DNA of 64,000 bases from JAPULR01 sp963665075. GTDB taxonomy: Bacteria; Chloroflexota; Dehalococcoidia; Lucifugimonadales; GCA-2712585. The notes beneath the pieces were generated by a model that was not told the DNA's origin, did no database searches, and saw only the letters and a list, made by a program, of their open reading frames with translations. The stretch is taken from the NCBI GenBank assembly GCA_963665075.1, contig OY762063.1, positions 868,001 to 932,000 on the forward strand. The letters run 5' to 3'. Position 1 is the stretch's first letter. Each line of letters opens with the position of its first letter. The translations under genes were made by a program, and so were the position numbers. Below are positions 32,411-41,431 of the stretch, piece after piece.

Positions 32411-34876
32411 ATGACCACCACAACAAGACGCGTTGACGTTCGATACCCCGCCACAGAAATCGACAACAAATGGCAGCAGCGTTGGGAGCAGGACCGCATC
32501 TACCACACCCCCGACGACGACCCACGCCCCAAGTGGCACGAACTCACCATGTACCCCTACCCCTCCGGCGACCTCCACATCGGCCACTGGTACGTCATGG
32601 CCCCCTCCGACTGCCACGCCCGCTTCCGCCGCATGCAAGGCTATAACGTCCTCCACCCGATGGGCTTCGACGCCTTCGGCCTCCCCGCCGAAAACGCCGC
32701 CATCCGCAACGGCATCCACCCCCACCCCTGGACCATGAGCAACGTCGAAAACATGCGCCGCCAGCTCCGCTCGATGGGGCCCGTCTACGACTGGGAACGC
32801 GAAATCGTCACCTGCCTCCCCGAATACTACCGCTGGAACCAGTGGCTCTTCCTCCAATTCTACAAACACGGCCTCGTCTACCGCGACGAAGCCCCCGTCG
32901 TCTGGTGCCCCTCCTGCAACACCGTCCTCGCCAACGAGCAGGTCGTCAACGGCGCCTGCGAACGCTGCGACGCCCTCGTCACCCGCCGCTCCCTCAAGCA
33001 GTGGTTCTTCCGCATCACCAAGTACGCCGACGAACTCCTCGACTTCAGCGGCCTCCTCGACTGGCCCGACAAGATCCTCACCATGCAGCGCAACTGGATT
33101 GGCCGCAGCGAGGGCGTCGAAATCGCCTTCGACATCTCCCACTTCGGCCTCGAAACTAAGGAAATCCGCACCTTCACCACCCGCATCGACACCATCTACG
33201 GCGTCACCTTCATGGTGCTCGCCCCCGAACATCCCCTCGTCGAAAGCCTCACCGCGCCTGAACAGCGAGAAGCAGTACAGTCCTACGTCGAAGAAGCCCG
33301 CCGCGCCACCGAAATCGACCGCCTCTCCACCGAGCGCGAAAAGACCGGCGTCCCCCTCGGCGCCTACGCCGTCAACCACCTCAACGGCGAACGAATCCCC
33401 CTCTACATTGCCGACTATGTCCTCACCACCTACGGCACCGGCATCGTCATGGGCGTCCCCGCCCACGACCAGCGCGACTACGAATTCGCCCGGAAGCACG
33501 GCCTCCCCATCCGCACCGTCATCGCCCCGCCCGAAGGCCAGGAGCCGGCCCGCGCCTTCACCGGCGAGGGCGTCATGGTAAATTCCGCCCCCTTCAACGA
33601 CCTCCCCAGCCCCGAAGGCGCCGATGCCATCGCCGACCTCGTCGAGGAAAATGGCTGGGGACGACGCACCGTCTCCCACCGCATCCGCGACTGGCTCGTC
33701 TCCCGCCAACGCTATTGGGGCACCCCCATCCCCTTCGTCTACTGCGACGACTGCGGCGCCGTCCCCGTCCCCGACGACCAACTCCCCGTCCTGCTCCCCC
33801 TCGACGCCGAATTCAAGCCCACCGGCGAGTCCCCCCTCGCCATCAACGACGAATTCGTCAACGCCGCCTGCCCCGCCTGCGACGGCCCCGCCAAGCGCGA
33901 GACCGACACGATGGACACCTTCGTCGATTCCTCCTGGTACATGTTCCGCTTCGCCAGCCCCGCCGAAGACGGCGCACCCTTCGACCCCGACCTCCTAGGC
34001 AGTTGGCTCCCCGTCGACCAGTACACCGGCGGCGCCGAACACGCCGTCATGCACCTCCTCTACTCCCGCTTTTTCACCAAGGGGATGCGCGACATGGGTA
34101 TGCTCGACTTCGACGAACCCTTCCTCCGCCTCTTCAACCAGGGCACCATCATCGCCGGCGGCGCCAAGATGAGCAAGTCCCGCGGCAACGTCATCAGCCC
34201 AGACGCCTACGTCGGAATCTTCGGCGCCGACGTCGTTCGCGTATATCTGATGTTCCTCGGCCCCTGGGACCAGGGCGGCGACTGGACGGACACCGGCATC
34301 AACGGCATCTCCCGCTGGATGAACCGCATGTGGGACCTCTTCCAGCGCGACCCCGCCGACCTTCCCGAAGTGGTTGACGAATCCGCCCTCAGCGACACCC
34401 GCCGCAAGCTCCACCAGACCATCGAGAAGGTTCACACCGACCTCGACCGCTTCAAGTTCAACACCTCCATCGCCGCCCTGATGGAACTCACCAACCACCT
34501 CTCCCAGGCGTGGAACCGGCAGACCATCGACCCCTCCCTATGGCGCGAATGCACCGAGAAATTCCTGCTCATGCTTGCCCCCTTCGCCCCTCATATCGCC
34601 GAGGAACTCTGGGAGCGCACGGGCCGCCCCTACAGCGTCCACAACCGCTCCTTCCCCAAGTGGGATCCCGCCCTGACGGAAGAAGAAACCATCACCCTCG
34701 TCGTCCAGGTAAACGGACGCCTCCGCGACCGCCTCCAAGCCCCCGCTTCTATATCCGAAGACGAAGTCAAGGAAATCGCCCTCGCCAGCCCCCGCGTCCA
34801 AACCCACACCCAAGGCAAAACCATCCGAAAACTAATCTACGTCCCCGGCCGCCTAATAAACATAGTCGCCACCTAA
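32411..34876 (+). CDS. leuS: Leucyl-tRNA synthetase
   Basis: This 821-residue class I synthetase charges tRNA-Leu. The HIGH motif is at residues 55-58 (DLHIGHW), KMSKS in GAKMSKSRGNVI near 590, and the CP1 editing domain (TTYGTGIVMGVPAHDQRDYEFA) near 340. A zinc-type Cys cluster (VVWCPSCNTVLANEQV, then CERC) is at about 165-190. The C-terminal anticodon-binding helices end with the LVVQVNGRLRDR segment. Length is typical. Third positions are almost all C, although the gene is on the C-rich (presumably lagging) strand. Confidence 0.97.
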   Translation: MTTTTRRVDVRYPATEIDNKWQQRWEQDRIYHTPDDDPRPKWHELTMYPYPSGDLHIGHWYVMAPSDCHARFRRMQGYNVLHPMGFDAFGLPAENAAIRNGIHPHPWTMSNVENMRRQLRSMGPVYDWEREIVTCLPEYYRWNQWLFLQFYKHGLVYRDEAPVVWCPSCNTVLANEQVVNGACERCDALVTRRSLKQWFFRITKYADELLDFSGLLDWPDKILTMQRNWIGRSEGVEIAFDISHFGLETKEIRTFTTRIDTIYGVTFMVLAPEHPLVESLTAPEQREAVQSYVEEARRATEIDRLSTEREKTGVPLGAYAVNHLNGERIPLYIADYVLTTYGTGIVMGVPAHDQRDYEFARKHGLPIRTVIAPPEGQEPARAFTGEGVMVNSAPFNDLPSPEGADAIADLVEENGWGRRTVSHRIRDWLVSRQRYWGTPIPFVYCDDCGAVPVPDDQLPVLLPLDAEFKPTGESPLAINDEFVNAACPACDGPAKRETDTMDTFVDSSWYMFRFASPAEDGAPFDPDLLGSWLPVDQYTGGAEHAVMHLLYSRFFTKGMRDMGMLDFDEPFLRLFNQGTIIAGGAKMSKSRGNVISPDAYVGIFGADVVRVYLMFLGPWDQGGDWTDTGINGISRWMNRMWDLFQRDPADLPEVVDESALSDTRRKLHQTIEKVHTDLDRFKFNTSIAALMELTNHLSQAWNRQTIDPSLWRECTEKFLLMLAPFAPHIAEELWERTGRPYSVHNRSFPKWDPALTEEETITLVVQVNGRLRDRLQAPASISEDEVKEIALASPRVQTHTQGKTIRKLIYVPGRLINIVAT

Positions 34877-35562
34877 CACCCAAACCCACATCCCGTCATT
34901 CCCACTACCCCTTCCGTCATTCCCGCGAAAGCGGGAATCCATCCCCCTCTTATCCCTTCCCCCTCCACGCAGACCTTTGCATAACCCCTTCATTGGCTCC
35001 CAAAAACCTCTTCCCCCTTGACGGGGGAAGATTGAGATGGGGGTGATTCGGGCGGGATGAATGGCGGATTTGGCAGTTATGCAAAGGTCTCCATCTTGGG
35101 AGAAGGTTGGGATGAGGGCCTCTTCCACAACCAACAACATTTCCACCCGTAAGGACAACCCTTGCGAGTACCCTAACCTCATCCCTCACCCTGAGCCTGT
35201 CCTGAGCTTGTCGAAGGGTCGAGTCCCCTCCCCCTCCTACCTCCCCAACCCACATCCCGTCATTCCGGCGAAAGCCGGAATCCATCCCCTCTTACCCCTT
35301 CTCCCACCCCACGCTCTTTTTCCCGCGAAAGCGGGAATCCAGCCCCCTCTTCCACAACCAACAACATTTCCACCCATAAGGACATCCCTTGCGAGTGCCC
35401 TAACCTCACCCCTCATCCTGAGCCTGTCCTGAGCTTGTCGAAGGGCCTTCGAAAGGTAGAGCGCCCCCAACCCACATCTGTCATTCTGAACGCAGCGCAG
35501 CGAAGTGAAGAATCCCGCACCCACCGGCCCCCATCATTCCCCCACCCCTTCCTATCTGCTAA
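34877..35562 (+). repeat. Repeat cluster with a ~229-bp tandem duplication
   Basis: About 690 bases without a gene. It holds a type B MITE-like element (34969-35092). A duplicated segment (about 35119-35222 and 35348-35450) shares TCTTCCACAACCAACAACAT, TTTCCACCC, CTTGCGAGT and a CCTGAGCCTGTCCTGAGC unit. REP palindromes and a CATTCTGAACGCAGCGCAGC unit near 35481 complete it. Confidence 0.75.
34969..35092. mobile_element. MITE-like element, type B, copy 2
   Basis: 124 bp. The left end is slightly changed (GCAGACCTTTGCATAAC); the right end is GTTATGCAAAGGTCTCC. The interior has the type B hairpin CTCTTCCCCCTTGACGGGGGAAGA and GGATGAATGGCGGATTTGGCA. Confidence 0.7.
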
Positions 35563-35967
35563 CTAATCCTCCAGTTCCGATAGAAACCGCGGCGCATTAA
35601 GTATCCTCGTGCCCTGATAGCTCCCCATTGGCAACAAGTGTCTCCGATCTCCCGTCACCAGGAAATCAGCCCCTGCGCCCACGGCACACTCCAGGATCCG
35701 ATTATCAGCGTGGTCTCCTTCAACCACCTGTAGCCGCATCACGGGTTCAACGACTGTAGCGGATATTCTCAATACTCTGATGGCCTCGGATGTGAGTTCC
35801 TCGCTCCAGCCAAACTTCCACACAAGCACACCCGCCACTGCATCCAATATGAATGAAGACAGATACAACTCGTATCGACCCCTAAGCGCCAAGTCAAGGG
35901 CCACTCGTTCATTTCCAGGAAAGTTCAACCCTGAGACAATGACGTTCGTGTCAAGGACGACTCTCAC
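35563..35967 (-). CDS. PIN domain toxin (COG1569 type)
   Basis: This 134-residue putative ribonuclease starts MRVVLDTNVIVSGLNFPGNE with the first Asp. It has the later acidic positions in VVEGDHADNRILECAV and DFLVTGDRRHLLP, matching the PF13470 PIN family. It overlaps by 4 bases the ribbon-helix-helix gene upstream, which is its likely antitoxin. Codon use is more balanced than in neighbours, suggesting acquisition. Confidence 0.88.
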   Translation of the reverse strand: MRVVLDTNVIVSGLNFPGNERVALDLALRGRYELYLSSFILDAVAGVLVWKFGWSEELTSEAIRVLRISATVVEPVMRLQVVEGDHADNRILECAVGAGADFLVTGDRRHLLPMGSYQGTRILNAPRFLSELED

Positions 35968-36224
35968 GCTGGGAGTTTAACCCCCACCTCAGCCCTACAT
36001 TCCTCCACCAAATCGGCCACGTCCTCAGGCCCAATCCCCATCTCTTCCGCCCTCTGCTGCCCATACCGAGTCAAGCGCTTCCACTCGCACTCTTTCACGT
36101 GCCTAAGCACGGCATCCCTCAGAAACTCGCTCCTGGACCTGCCCTCCCGCTTTGCCACCTCATCCACCCGCTCCGCCATCTCCGGCGGCAACGAGAACGT
36201 AATCGTCTTTGTAATTCGTGCCAT
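35964..36224 (-). CDS. Ribbon-helix-helix (CopG-type) antitoxin
   Basis: This 86-residue protein has an N-terminal ribbon-helix-helix (ITKTITFSLPPEMAERVDEVA, KREGRSRSEFLRDAV) that would bind the operator as a dimer. Its C-terminal helical tail (RLTRYGQQRAEEMG..EDVADLVEECR) would bind the PIN partner. The 4-base ATGA-type overlap with the toxin gene indicates an operon. Confidence 0.87.
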   Translation of the reverse strand: MARITKTITFSLPPEMAERVDEVAKREGRSRSEFLRDAVLRHVKECEWKRLTRYGQQRAEEMGIGPEDVADLVEECRAEVGVKLPA

Positions 36225-36398
36225 CTTAGCTTCCTCTTATCAAGTCTTACCCAATTATTGCGACTCCCCTCACCCTCGTCAACACATAGCCCCACTCGCC
36301 CCCGCCTGTCATTCTGGGCACAGCGAAGAATCTCGTTGCCCCATCCCAACCTCGTCGACACCTTCCCATTGCAACTACCCTTTCATCGACCCATCACC

Positions 36399-37166
36399 CT
36401 AGACGCGACTGTCCTTCAACGATTCCAGAAGCATATCCGCCAATTCCTGCGATAGTTCACCCTCTTCTACAGCCCGACGCACCGCCTCCGCCAAGCCGCC
36501 TGGCTCACCCTTGTATCGCCACATTCTTGACGAATCATCTCCTTTGAACGATTCGATTAGCTTGTCCATCCGCTCCCCAGCCTCCCGTGCATCGGCTTCT
36601 GCCGCCTCCATACGCCGCATCACTTCATCGAGTCCGTCCATCCATCCTCCATTCAAGATCCTGGAGTCTTCCTTCGCAAAAACGCCTTTCAACGACCCCG
36701 AGACATCCCCACTGCCTTCGTCAACTAACCCGGCAATTTCGTCTGCAAATTCCTGAGAAATTGTCCCCTGCTCCACCGCCTGACTAATCGCCTCAGCGAA
36801 GTCCTCAGAGCCTACTCCAGAAATCGTCTTCGTGCTCGTGTCCGTCATCACCGTAACGGTCAAGTTTTCATCATCTCCGTACTTCGCATAGATTATGCCC
36901 AGCCCCACAGCCATCACCGTCAGAAACACCGCCAGCGTAACTCCAAACCACTTTAGCTTTGTCATCGCAACTCCTTCAATCCGTTCTCTGAACGCCGAAC
37001 CAATCAGGTCGTTCAGCATCTGAATCCACACGACAAGTACCCGGATCCCATGGCCATCCCTACGCATCCTGTCGCGAAACAGTTGGACCATCAATTCTCC
37101 GTATTCCAGACGATATGCCCTTGGATAGACTACCAGCAGAAATCGGTATATCCGCTCGGAAATCAT
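36399..37166 (-). CDS. PadR-associated membrane protein
   Basis: This 255-residue protein starts MISERIYRFLLVVYPRAYRLEYGELMVQLFRD, an N-terminal pattern common in membrane proteins encoded beside PadR regulators. One clear transmembrane helix follows (WFGVTLAVFLTVMAVGLGII). The rest is extracytoplasmic or soluble: two related segments, FAEAISQAVEQGTISQEFADEIA and GLAEAVRRAVEEGELSQELADMLL, bracket a charged coiled-coil-like region. It starts 1 base after the padR stop, so the genes are co-translated. I infer a stress-responsive membrane partner; the function is unknown. The longer upstream in-frame start overlaps padR and is rejected. Confidence 0.65.
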   Translation of the reverse strand: MISERIYRFLLVVYPRAYRLEYGELMVQLFRDRMRRDGHGIRVLVVWIQMLNDLIGSAFRERIEGVAMTKLKWFGVTLAVFLTVMAVGLGIIYAKYGDDENLTVTVMTDTSTKTISGVGSEDFAEAISQAVEQGTISQEFADEIAGLVDEGSGDVSGSLKGVFAKEDSRILNGGWMDGLDEVMRRMEAAEADAREAGERMDKLIESFKGDDSSRMWRYKGEPGGLAEAVRRAVEEGELSQELADMLLESLKDSRV

Positions 37167-37167
37167 C

Positions 37168-37533
37168 TCAAGTCCCGGGCCTGCGCACCGCCGTCGCCTG
37201 TATAGATCTGGCGATGCGAGCAAGCTGCTCCATCCTATTGACCTCGGCGTTCAGCACACGTTCGCCCAAGCCTGAAATCCGGTAGTATCTGCGACGCTGA
37301 TCGTCCATTTCGGGATCCGGTCGTTCGTCGCTCTCTTCGACTAGCCTGGACTTCAGCATCTTCTTTACAGCCCCGTACAACGTGCCAGGCCCCATAGTGA
37401 CCGTTCCTTCCGTCAGGACTTCAACTTCCCTCATGATCGCGTAGCCATGCTTGTCTCCCGTGGCCAAGGCCAACAGGATATGCAGTTGCGCCACGGGAAT
37501 AGGAACCAGGTCCAGTGGATTCTCATTCGTCAA
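37168..37533 (-). CDS. PadR family transcriptional regulator
   Basis: A winged-helix regulator of about 121 residues: VAQLHILLALATGDKHGYAIMREVEVLTEGTVTMGPGTLYGAVKKMLKSRLVEE (in several parts) is the PadR signature, followed by RRRYYRISGLGERVL and a dimerisation helix. The TTG start at 37533 lies about 8 bases after AAAGGAGGGG; starts at 37539 (TTG) or 37554 (ATG, inside that site) are alternatives. It is followed by its membrane partner. A perfect palindrome just upstream is the likely operator, so it is probably autoregulated. Confidence 0.88.
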   Translation of the reverse strand: MTNENPLDLVPIPVAQLHILLALATGDKHGYAIMREVEVLTEGTVTMGPGTLYGAVKKMLKSRLVEESDERPDPEMDDQRRRYYRISGLGERVLNAEVNRMEQLARIARSIQATAVRRPGT

Positions 37534-37588
37534 CGCCAAATCCCCTCCTTTCAAACAAACCCTCTGGGCGACCTGTAAACTCTTCTAC

Positions 37589-37607
37589 TATATCGTATTA
37601 CGATATA
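37589..37607. promoter_or_regulatory. PadR operator palindrome
   Basis: TATATCGTA and TACGATATA are perfect inverted arms around a single T. It overlaps the -10 region of the padR promoter, ideal for repression. PadR regulators often bind such AT-rich dyads near their own promoter. Confidence 0.7.
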
Positions 37608-37629
37608 TCACTCATCGCTATATTGTCAA
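37601..37629 (-). promoter_or_regulatory. padR promoter
   Basis: On the minus strand a consensus TTGACA (37624-37629) is followed, 16-17 bases on, by TATATC/ATATCG within the operator palindrome. The overlap between -10 and operator supports negative autoregulation. Confidence 0.6.
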
Positions 37630-37777
37630 CCCCCACACCTCCTTCTGCCGCCGCAATCACCTCCCCCATCCCGCCCAACCCCGCACCCTCAACCCTATGG
37701 CTCCCCCTTCCCGCCACAATACAATATAAGACTATTCCGTTCCCCCCGAACCGCGCCTCGCCGCCCAACGAATAGCC

Positions 37778-39202
37778 GTGCGACCCAAATCCAAAAGCCC
37801 CCTCTTGAACGTCATCCGAAACCGGAACTTCCGGTATCTGCTGACCAACGGCAGCATCTCCACCAGCGGAGATATGTCCGAACTCCTCGTCATGGGCTGG
37901 CTCATCCACAGCATCACCGGCTCCCCCTGGCAAGTCGCCCTCGTCGGCCTCAGCCGCACCGTCTCCATGTTCTCCTTCACCCTCCTCGCCGGCGCCATCG
38001 GCGACCGCAAGGACCGCCGACACGTCATCATGGTCGCCAACTTCGTCACCTTCGCCGTCATCGCCTCCGTCCTGATGATTCTACTAATCGGCTCCATCGA
38101 ACCCTACTTCCTCTTCATCGCCGCCGCCATCCGGGGCGCCTGCCGCGCCTTCGACAACACCAGCCGACGCGCCCTCATGTTCCACGTCGTCGGACAGGGC
38201 AACCTCGTCCAGGCCATCTCCCTCGAACAGCTTGGATTCAGCGCCGGCAGAATCGTCGGCCCCCTCGTCATCGGCATCCTCCTCCAATTCACCAACACCG
38301 CCGTCAGCGTCTACGCACTCCTCACCGGCCTCTACCTCATCGGCTTCCTCTGCATCTTCCTCCTCAAGACTCCCCCCGTCGTCACCCCCCTTGCCCGCCG
38401 TCCCGTCCTCAGAAGCATCGGCGAAGGACTCAAATACGCCTACACCACCCCCGCCATCGCCGGCGCCCTCACCGCCAGCGTCGTCATGAACGTCATGTTC
38501 CAATACCACCTCTTCATCCCCGTCATCGCCGACGAACACCTCAACGTCGGCCCCGGCTTGATGGGACTCCTCGCCGCCAGCGACGGCATCGGCTTCGTCA
38601 TCGGCTCCCTCCTCATCGGACTGCTCGGCAGCCGCATCCGCATCAGCGGCAGAATCTTCCTCGGCGGCTGCATCGGCGTCTCCATCTTCCTACTCGCCTT
38701 CGCCCTCTCCCCCTGGTTCCTGCTTTCATTCCTGATTCTCATACTCGTAGGCATCTTCCAGAGCGGATTCTCCACCATGCAGAGCGGCATCCTCCTCACC
38801 AGCAGCCCCACGAATTTCCACAGCCGCGTCTTCGGCGCCCAGGGCATGGCCGTCAGCAGCGGGCAGATGGGCAATGTCGAAATCGGCGCCCTCGCCTCCA
38901 TCCTTGGCATCAGCGCCGCCATAGCCATAAACGCCGCGGCCGGGTTCGTCCTCCTACTCCTCGTCGCCATCTTCATGCCCGCCCTGCGACGCCCCATTGT
39001 GCGCGTGGAAGATACCCCTGAAGATACCCCCGAACCGACCCCGCCTGAACCCAGCGAATCCGGCGTCTTCCGCAAACCGCCCTCCGACCGCAAGGGAAGA
39101 CCCTGGCGTCGCCTCTCCCCCAAACAACGACGCGGCATCCTCCGTCACAAACTCGACGACCTCCCCCACAACCGCCCCAAACCACCCCCACCCCCTACCT
39201 GA
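37778..39202 (+). CDS. MFS transporter
   Basis: This 474-residue integral membrane protein of the major facilitator superfamily has about 12 hydrophobic segments. It has the loop 2-3 motif GAIGDRKDRRHVI, an N-terminal NRNFRYLLTNGSIS start typical of the EntS/tetA-like MFS_3 group, and a long, Pro-rich cytoplasmic tail (EDTPEDTPEPTPPEPSESG). It probably exports a small molecule; substrate unknown. The GTG start lacks a strong ribosome site. A TATAAG box near 37724 could be its -10. It diverges from padR, so the regulator may also act here. Confidence 0.88.
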   Translation: MRPKSKSPLLNVIRNRNFRYLLTNGSISTSGDMSELLVMGWLIHSITGSPWQVALVGLSRTVSMFSFTLLAGAIGDRKDRRHVIMVANFVTFAVIASVLMILLIGSIEPYFLFIAAAIRGACRAFDNTSRRALMFHVVGQGNLVQAISLEQLGFSAGRIVGPLVIGILLQFTNTAVSVYALLTGLYLIGFLCIFLLKTPPVVTPLARRPVLRSIGEGLKYAYTTPAIAGALTASVVMNVMFQYHLFIPVIADEHLNVGPGLMGLLAASDGIGFVIGSLLIGLLGSRIRISGRIFLGGCIGVSIFLLAFALSPWFLLSFLILILVGIFQSGFSTMQSGILLTSSPTNFHSRVFGAQGMAVSSGQMGNVEIGALASILGISAAIAINAAAGFVLLLLVAIFMPALRRPIVRVEDTPEDTPEPTPPEPSESGVFRKPPSDRKGRPWRRLSPKQRRGILRHKLDDLPHNRPKPPPPPT

Positions 39203-39221
39203 AAACCCCCTCCCCCCTGAC

Positions 39222-39345
39222 CGAGACCTTTGCACAACCCTTCCAAGGGCGTCAATTATCCTCTTCCCCCTTGACGGGGGAAGATTGAGATGGGGGTGAT
39301 TCGAGCGTGGTTGATGACACATTTGGCAGTTGCGCAAAGCTCCCC
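39222..39345. mobile_element. MITE-like element, type B, copy 3 (decayed ends)
   Basis: About 124 bp. The ends are CGAGACCTTTGCACAAC and GTTGCGCAAAGCTCCCC, both with several changes. The interior has the CTCTTCCCCCTTGACGGGGGAAG hairpin and GATGACACATTTGGCA. Probably an older copy. Confidence 0.6.
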
Positions 39346-39751
39346 GTGGGGGCGACCGCCCGCTCCCCCCTCCGCTCACCCTGAGCCTGTCGAAGGGTCG
39401 AGCGCCCCCTTTGCCATTCCCGCTCCCCCTCTTTCTCCCGCGAAAGCGGGAGTCCAGGGGCGGGGTTTCTAGCTACGAAATCTACGCTTCTCCTGCACAT
39501 TTATCTCTCGCAAGGGGGGCTATGCAAAGCTCTCCTTGATGGAGAGGATTAAGGTGAGGATGATTCGGGTGGCGCGGATGTCCCCCGGCAGTTACACAAA
39601 ACTCTCCTTAACGGGGCAAGGTTGGGCCTGCCCTAAGCCTCTCCTGAGCTTGTCGAAGGGCCTGTCGAAGCGTCGAGGGTCCCCTCCATCATTCCCACTC
39701 CCCCTCTTCCTCCCGCGAAAGCGGGAGCCCATCTTCCCCCTCTCCCATCCT

Positions 39752-39875
39752 GGAGACCTTTGCATAACCCTATCAAGAGCGCCAATTAACCTCTTCCCCC
39801 TTGACGGGGGAAGATTGAGATGGGGGTGGTTCGGGTGGGGTGGATGACGCATTCGTCAGTTACGCAAAGCTCTCC
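39752..39875. mobile_element. MITE-like element, type B, copy 4
   Basis: 124 bp with ends GGAGACCTTTGCATAAC and GTTACGCAAAGCTCTCC. It is inserted into a CTCTCCCATCCT/ATCCTGGGAGAGG hairpin with ATCCT on both sides, exactly the target used by type A copies 1-3. Confidence 0.75.
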
Positions 39876-39910
39876 ATCCTGGGAGAGGGTTGGGGTGAGG
39901 GCCTCCCCCG

Positions 39911-40381
39911 TCAACCCACCGCATTCCCCATCCGCACCACCGCCTCCCACTCCCCCTCCGTCACCGGCTGAATCGACAACCGCGCCCCCCGCCGAAGCAC
40001 CATCATATCCTTCAACTCCGGCGCCGCCCTCAACATATCCCGCGTCACCGGACGCAGAAACCGCGTCGTCGCCCTTATGTCAACCATATACCAGACGGGA
40101 TTATCCGGCGTGCTCTTCGCGTCCGGGTGCTCCGACTTCGGGTCCCACGCCGTGAAGTCCGGGTATCCATTCTTCACCACAACCGCCGTCCCAATCACCG
40201 CCAGCGGCTTCGTGCTGCTGTGATAGAACAGTATCTCGTCCCCCTCCTTGATATCGTCCCGCAGCAGATTCCGCGCCTGATAATTCCGCACCCCGTCCCA
40301 CTCCGCCACCCCGTCCTCCACCAGATCGTCAAAGGAATACGCGGAAGGTTCCGACTTGAATAGCCAGTATCTCTTACCCAT
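39911..40381 (-). CDS. EVE domain protein
   Basis: This 156-residue protein is of the thymocyte nuclear protein 1 (Thy28)/EVE family, related to PUA and YTH folds that bind modified bases. The marks are the start MGKRYWLFKSEPSAYSFDDL, the VRNYQARNLLRDDIKEGDEILFYHS core (two parts) and IGTAVVVKNGYPDFTAWDP. Bacterial EVE proteins are suspected to recognise modified DNA or RNA bases. It is transcribed alone; the next gene upstream on this strand is over 4 kb away across the sdh operon ends and repeats. Confidence 0.92.
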   Translation of the reverse strand: MGKRYWLFKSEPSAYSFDDLVEDGVAEWDGVRNYQARNLLRDDIKEGDEILFYHSSTKPLAVIGTAVVVKNGYPDFTAWDPKSEHPDAKSTPDNPVWYMVDIRATTRFLRPVTRDMLRAAPELKDMMVLRRGARLSIQPVTEGEWEAVVRMGNAVG

Positions 40382-40467
40382 AAGCCATCCTCATTGAGAC
40401 TGAATCACCCGCCGAGCATCCGTCATTCCCGCGTAGGCGGGAATCCATCCCCGTCGCGTCCCACCCC

Positions 40468-41388
40468 CTAAGCCTTCACCTCCACCCCTATCCCCAACTC
40501 TTCCTCTATAGCCTTCGTCGAAACCAGGTGCCGCTGCAAATTCATCTCCCTGGGCGAGAATCCCAGCGCCAGCCCCACCAGCTGCGGCAGGTGGAATATC
40601 GGCATATCTATCTCCTCGCCCTTGTGAGCCTCCGCGTCCGCCTGCTTCCCGTCCAGCTGCAAGTGACACAGCGGGCACGGCGTCACCATCGCCCGCACCC
40701 CCTTCGACTTCGCGTCCAGCGTATGGTCCCCCAACATCGACATCGAATTGTCCTCGTTGGAAGTCAGGATAGGAAAGCCGCAGCATTTCCCCCTGCCGGA
40801 AGTCTTCACCGCCTTGCCTCCCAGCGCCTCGATGACGTCCTCCAACGCCGTCTTCCGCGTCTTCTTGAACTCCGCTGGCACCATCAACTCCGGCGGTCGC
40901 TTCATGTAGCAGCCGTAGAAGTGGGCGATGGGCAACCCGTTCAACGGACGCACCACCATCTTCTTCAACTCGTCCAGCCCGAAGTCCTCAACGATGGCCC
41001 ACAGCATGTGACGAATCACCGTCGTCCCCTTGTACTCCAACCCCTCCTCCGCCAGAAACTCCCGATTTATCATCTCCCTGTACTCATCGTCTTTCAGCCG
41101 ATGGTGCGCCTGCGTCATAATCCCCTGGCAGGTGCTGCAAATCGTCATTATCTCAAGCCCCGCCGCCTCCGCCATCGCGAAAGTCCGCGCGTTGATGGGG
41201 TCCGAAACCTCCTTGCTCAACACCCCCGCGCCGGTGCAGCCCGCGCTCTCCAACGCCTTGTCCTCAAGCTCGAACCCCAGCCTCTCCGCCACCTGCACAA
41301 CCGCCTCGTACAGCTCCGGGCACCCGCCCTTGGACACGCAGCCGGGATAGAATGCGTACTTCGTCTTCACTCGCCCGTTCGTCGTCAT
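40468..41388 (-). CDS. sdhE: Succinate dehydrogenase subunit SdhE/HdrB-like (CCG domains)
   Basis: This 306-residue protein has two cysteine-rich CCG domains, as in heterodisulfide reductase subunit B and the SdhE subunit of non-classical, Sulfolobus-type succinate:quinone reductases. It replaces the membrane cytochrome b. The first domain has YPGCVSKGGCPELY, SAGCTGAG and TICSTCQGIM, where GC replaces the canonical CC. The second has FYGCYMKRPPELM, GKCCGFPIL and VTPCPLCHLQLD, which is intact. The gene is last in the sdhA-sdhB-sdhE operon. It probably mediates electron transfer at the membrane surface. Confidence 0.88.
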   Translation of the reverse strand: MTTNGRVKTKYAFYPGCVSKGGCPELYEAVVQVAERLGFELEDKALESAGCTGAGVLSKEVSDPINARTFAMAEAAGLEIMTICSTCQGIMTQAHHRLKDDEYREMINREFLAEEGLEYKGTTVIRHMLWAIVEDFGLDELKKMVVRPLNGLPIAHFYGCYMKRPPELMVPAEFKKTRKTALEDVIEALGGKAVKTSGRGKCCGFPILTSNEDNSMSMLGDHTLDAKSKGVRAMVTPCPLCHLQLDGKQADAEAHKGEEIDMPIFHLPQLVGLALGFSPREMNLQRHLVSTKAIEEELGIGVEVKA

Positions 41389-41431
41389 GGAGTTCCTCCT
41401 GATTATGTTGTCGAATTCAAACAGCGGCTCC

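Larger units (their letters stand above)
39203..39910 (+). repeat. Repeat-rich region with several MITE-like elements
   Basis: About 710 bases with no gene. It holds type B elements at 39222-39345 and 39752-39875 and the decayed right end of a type A element ending GCTATGCAAAGCTCTCC near 39535. A right-end remnant (GTTACACAAAACTCTCC) lies near 39605. CTCACCCTGAGCC..GTCGAAGGG and GCGGGAGTCCA/GCGGGAGCCCA REP variants also occur. Confidence 0.75.
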
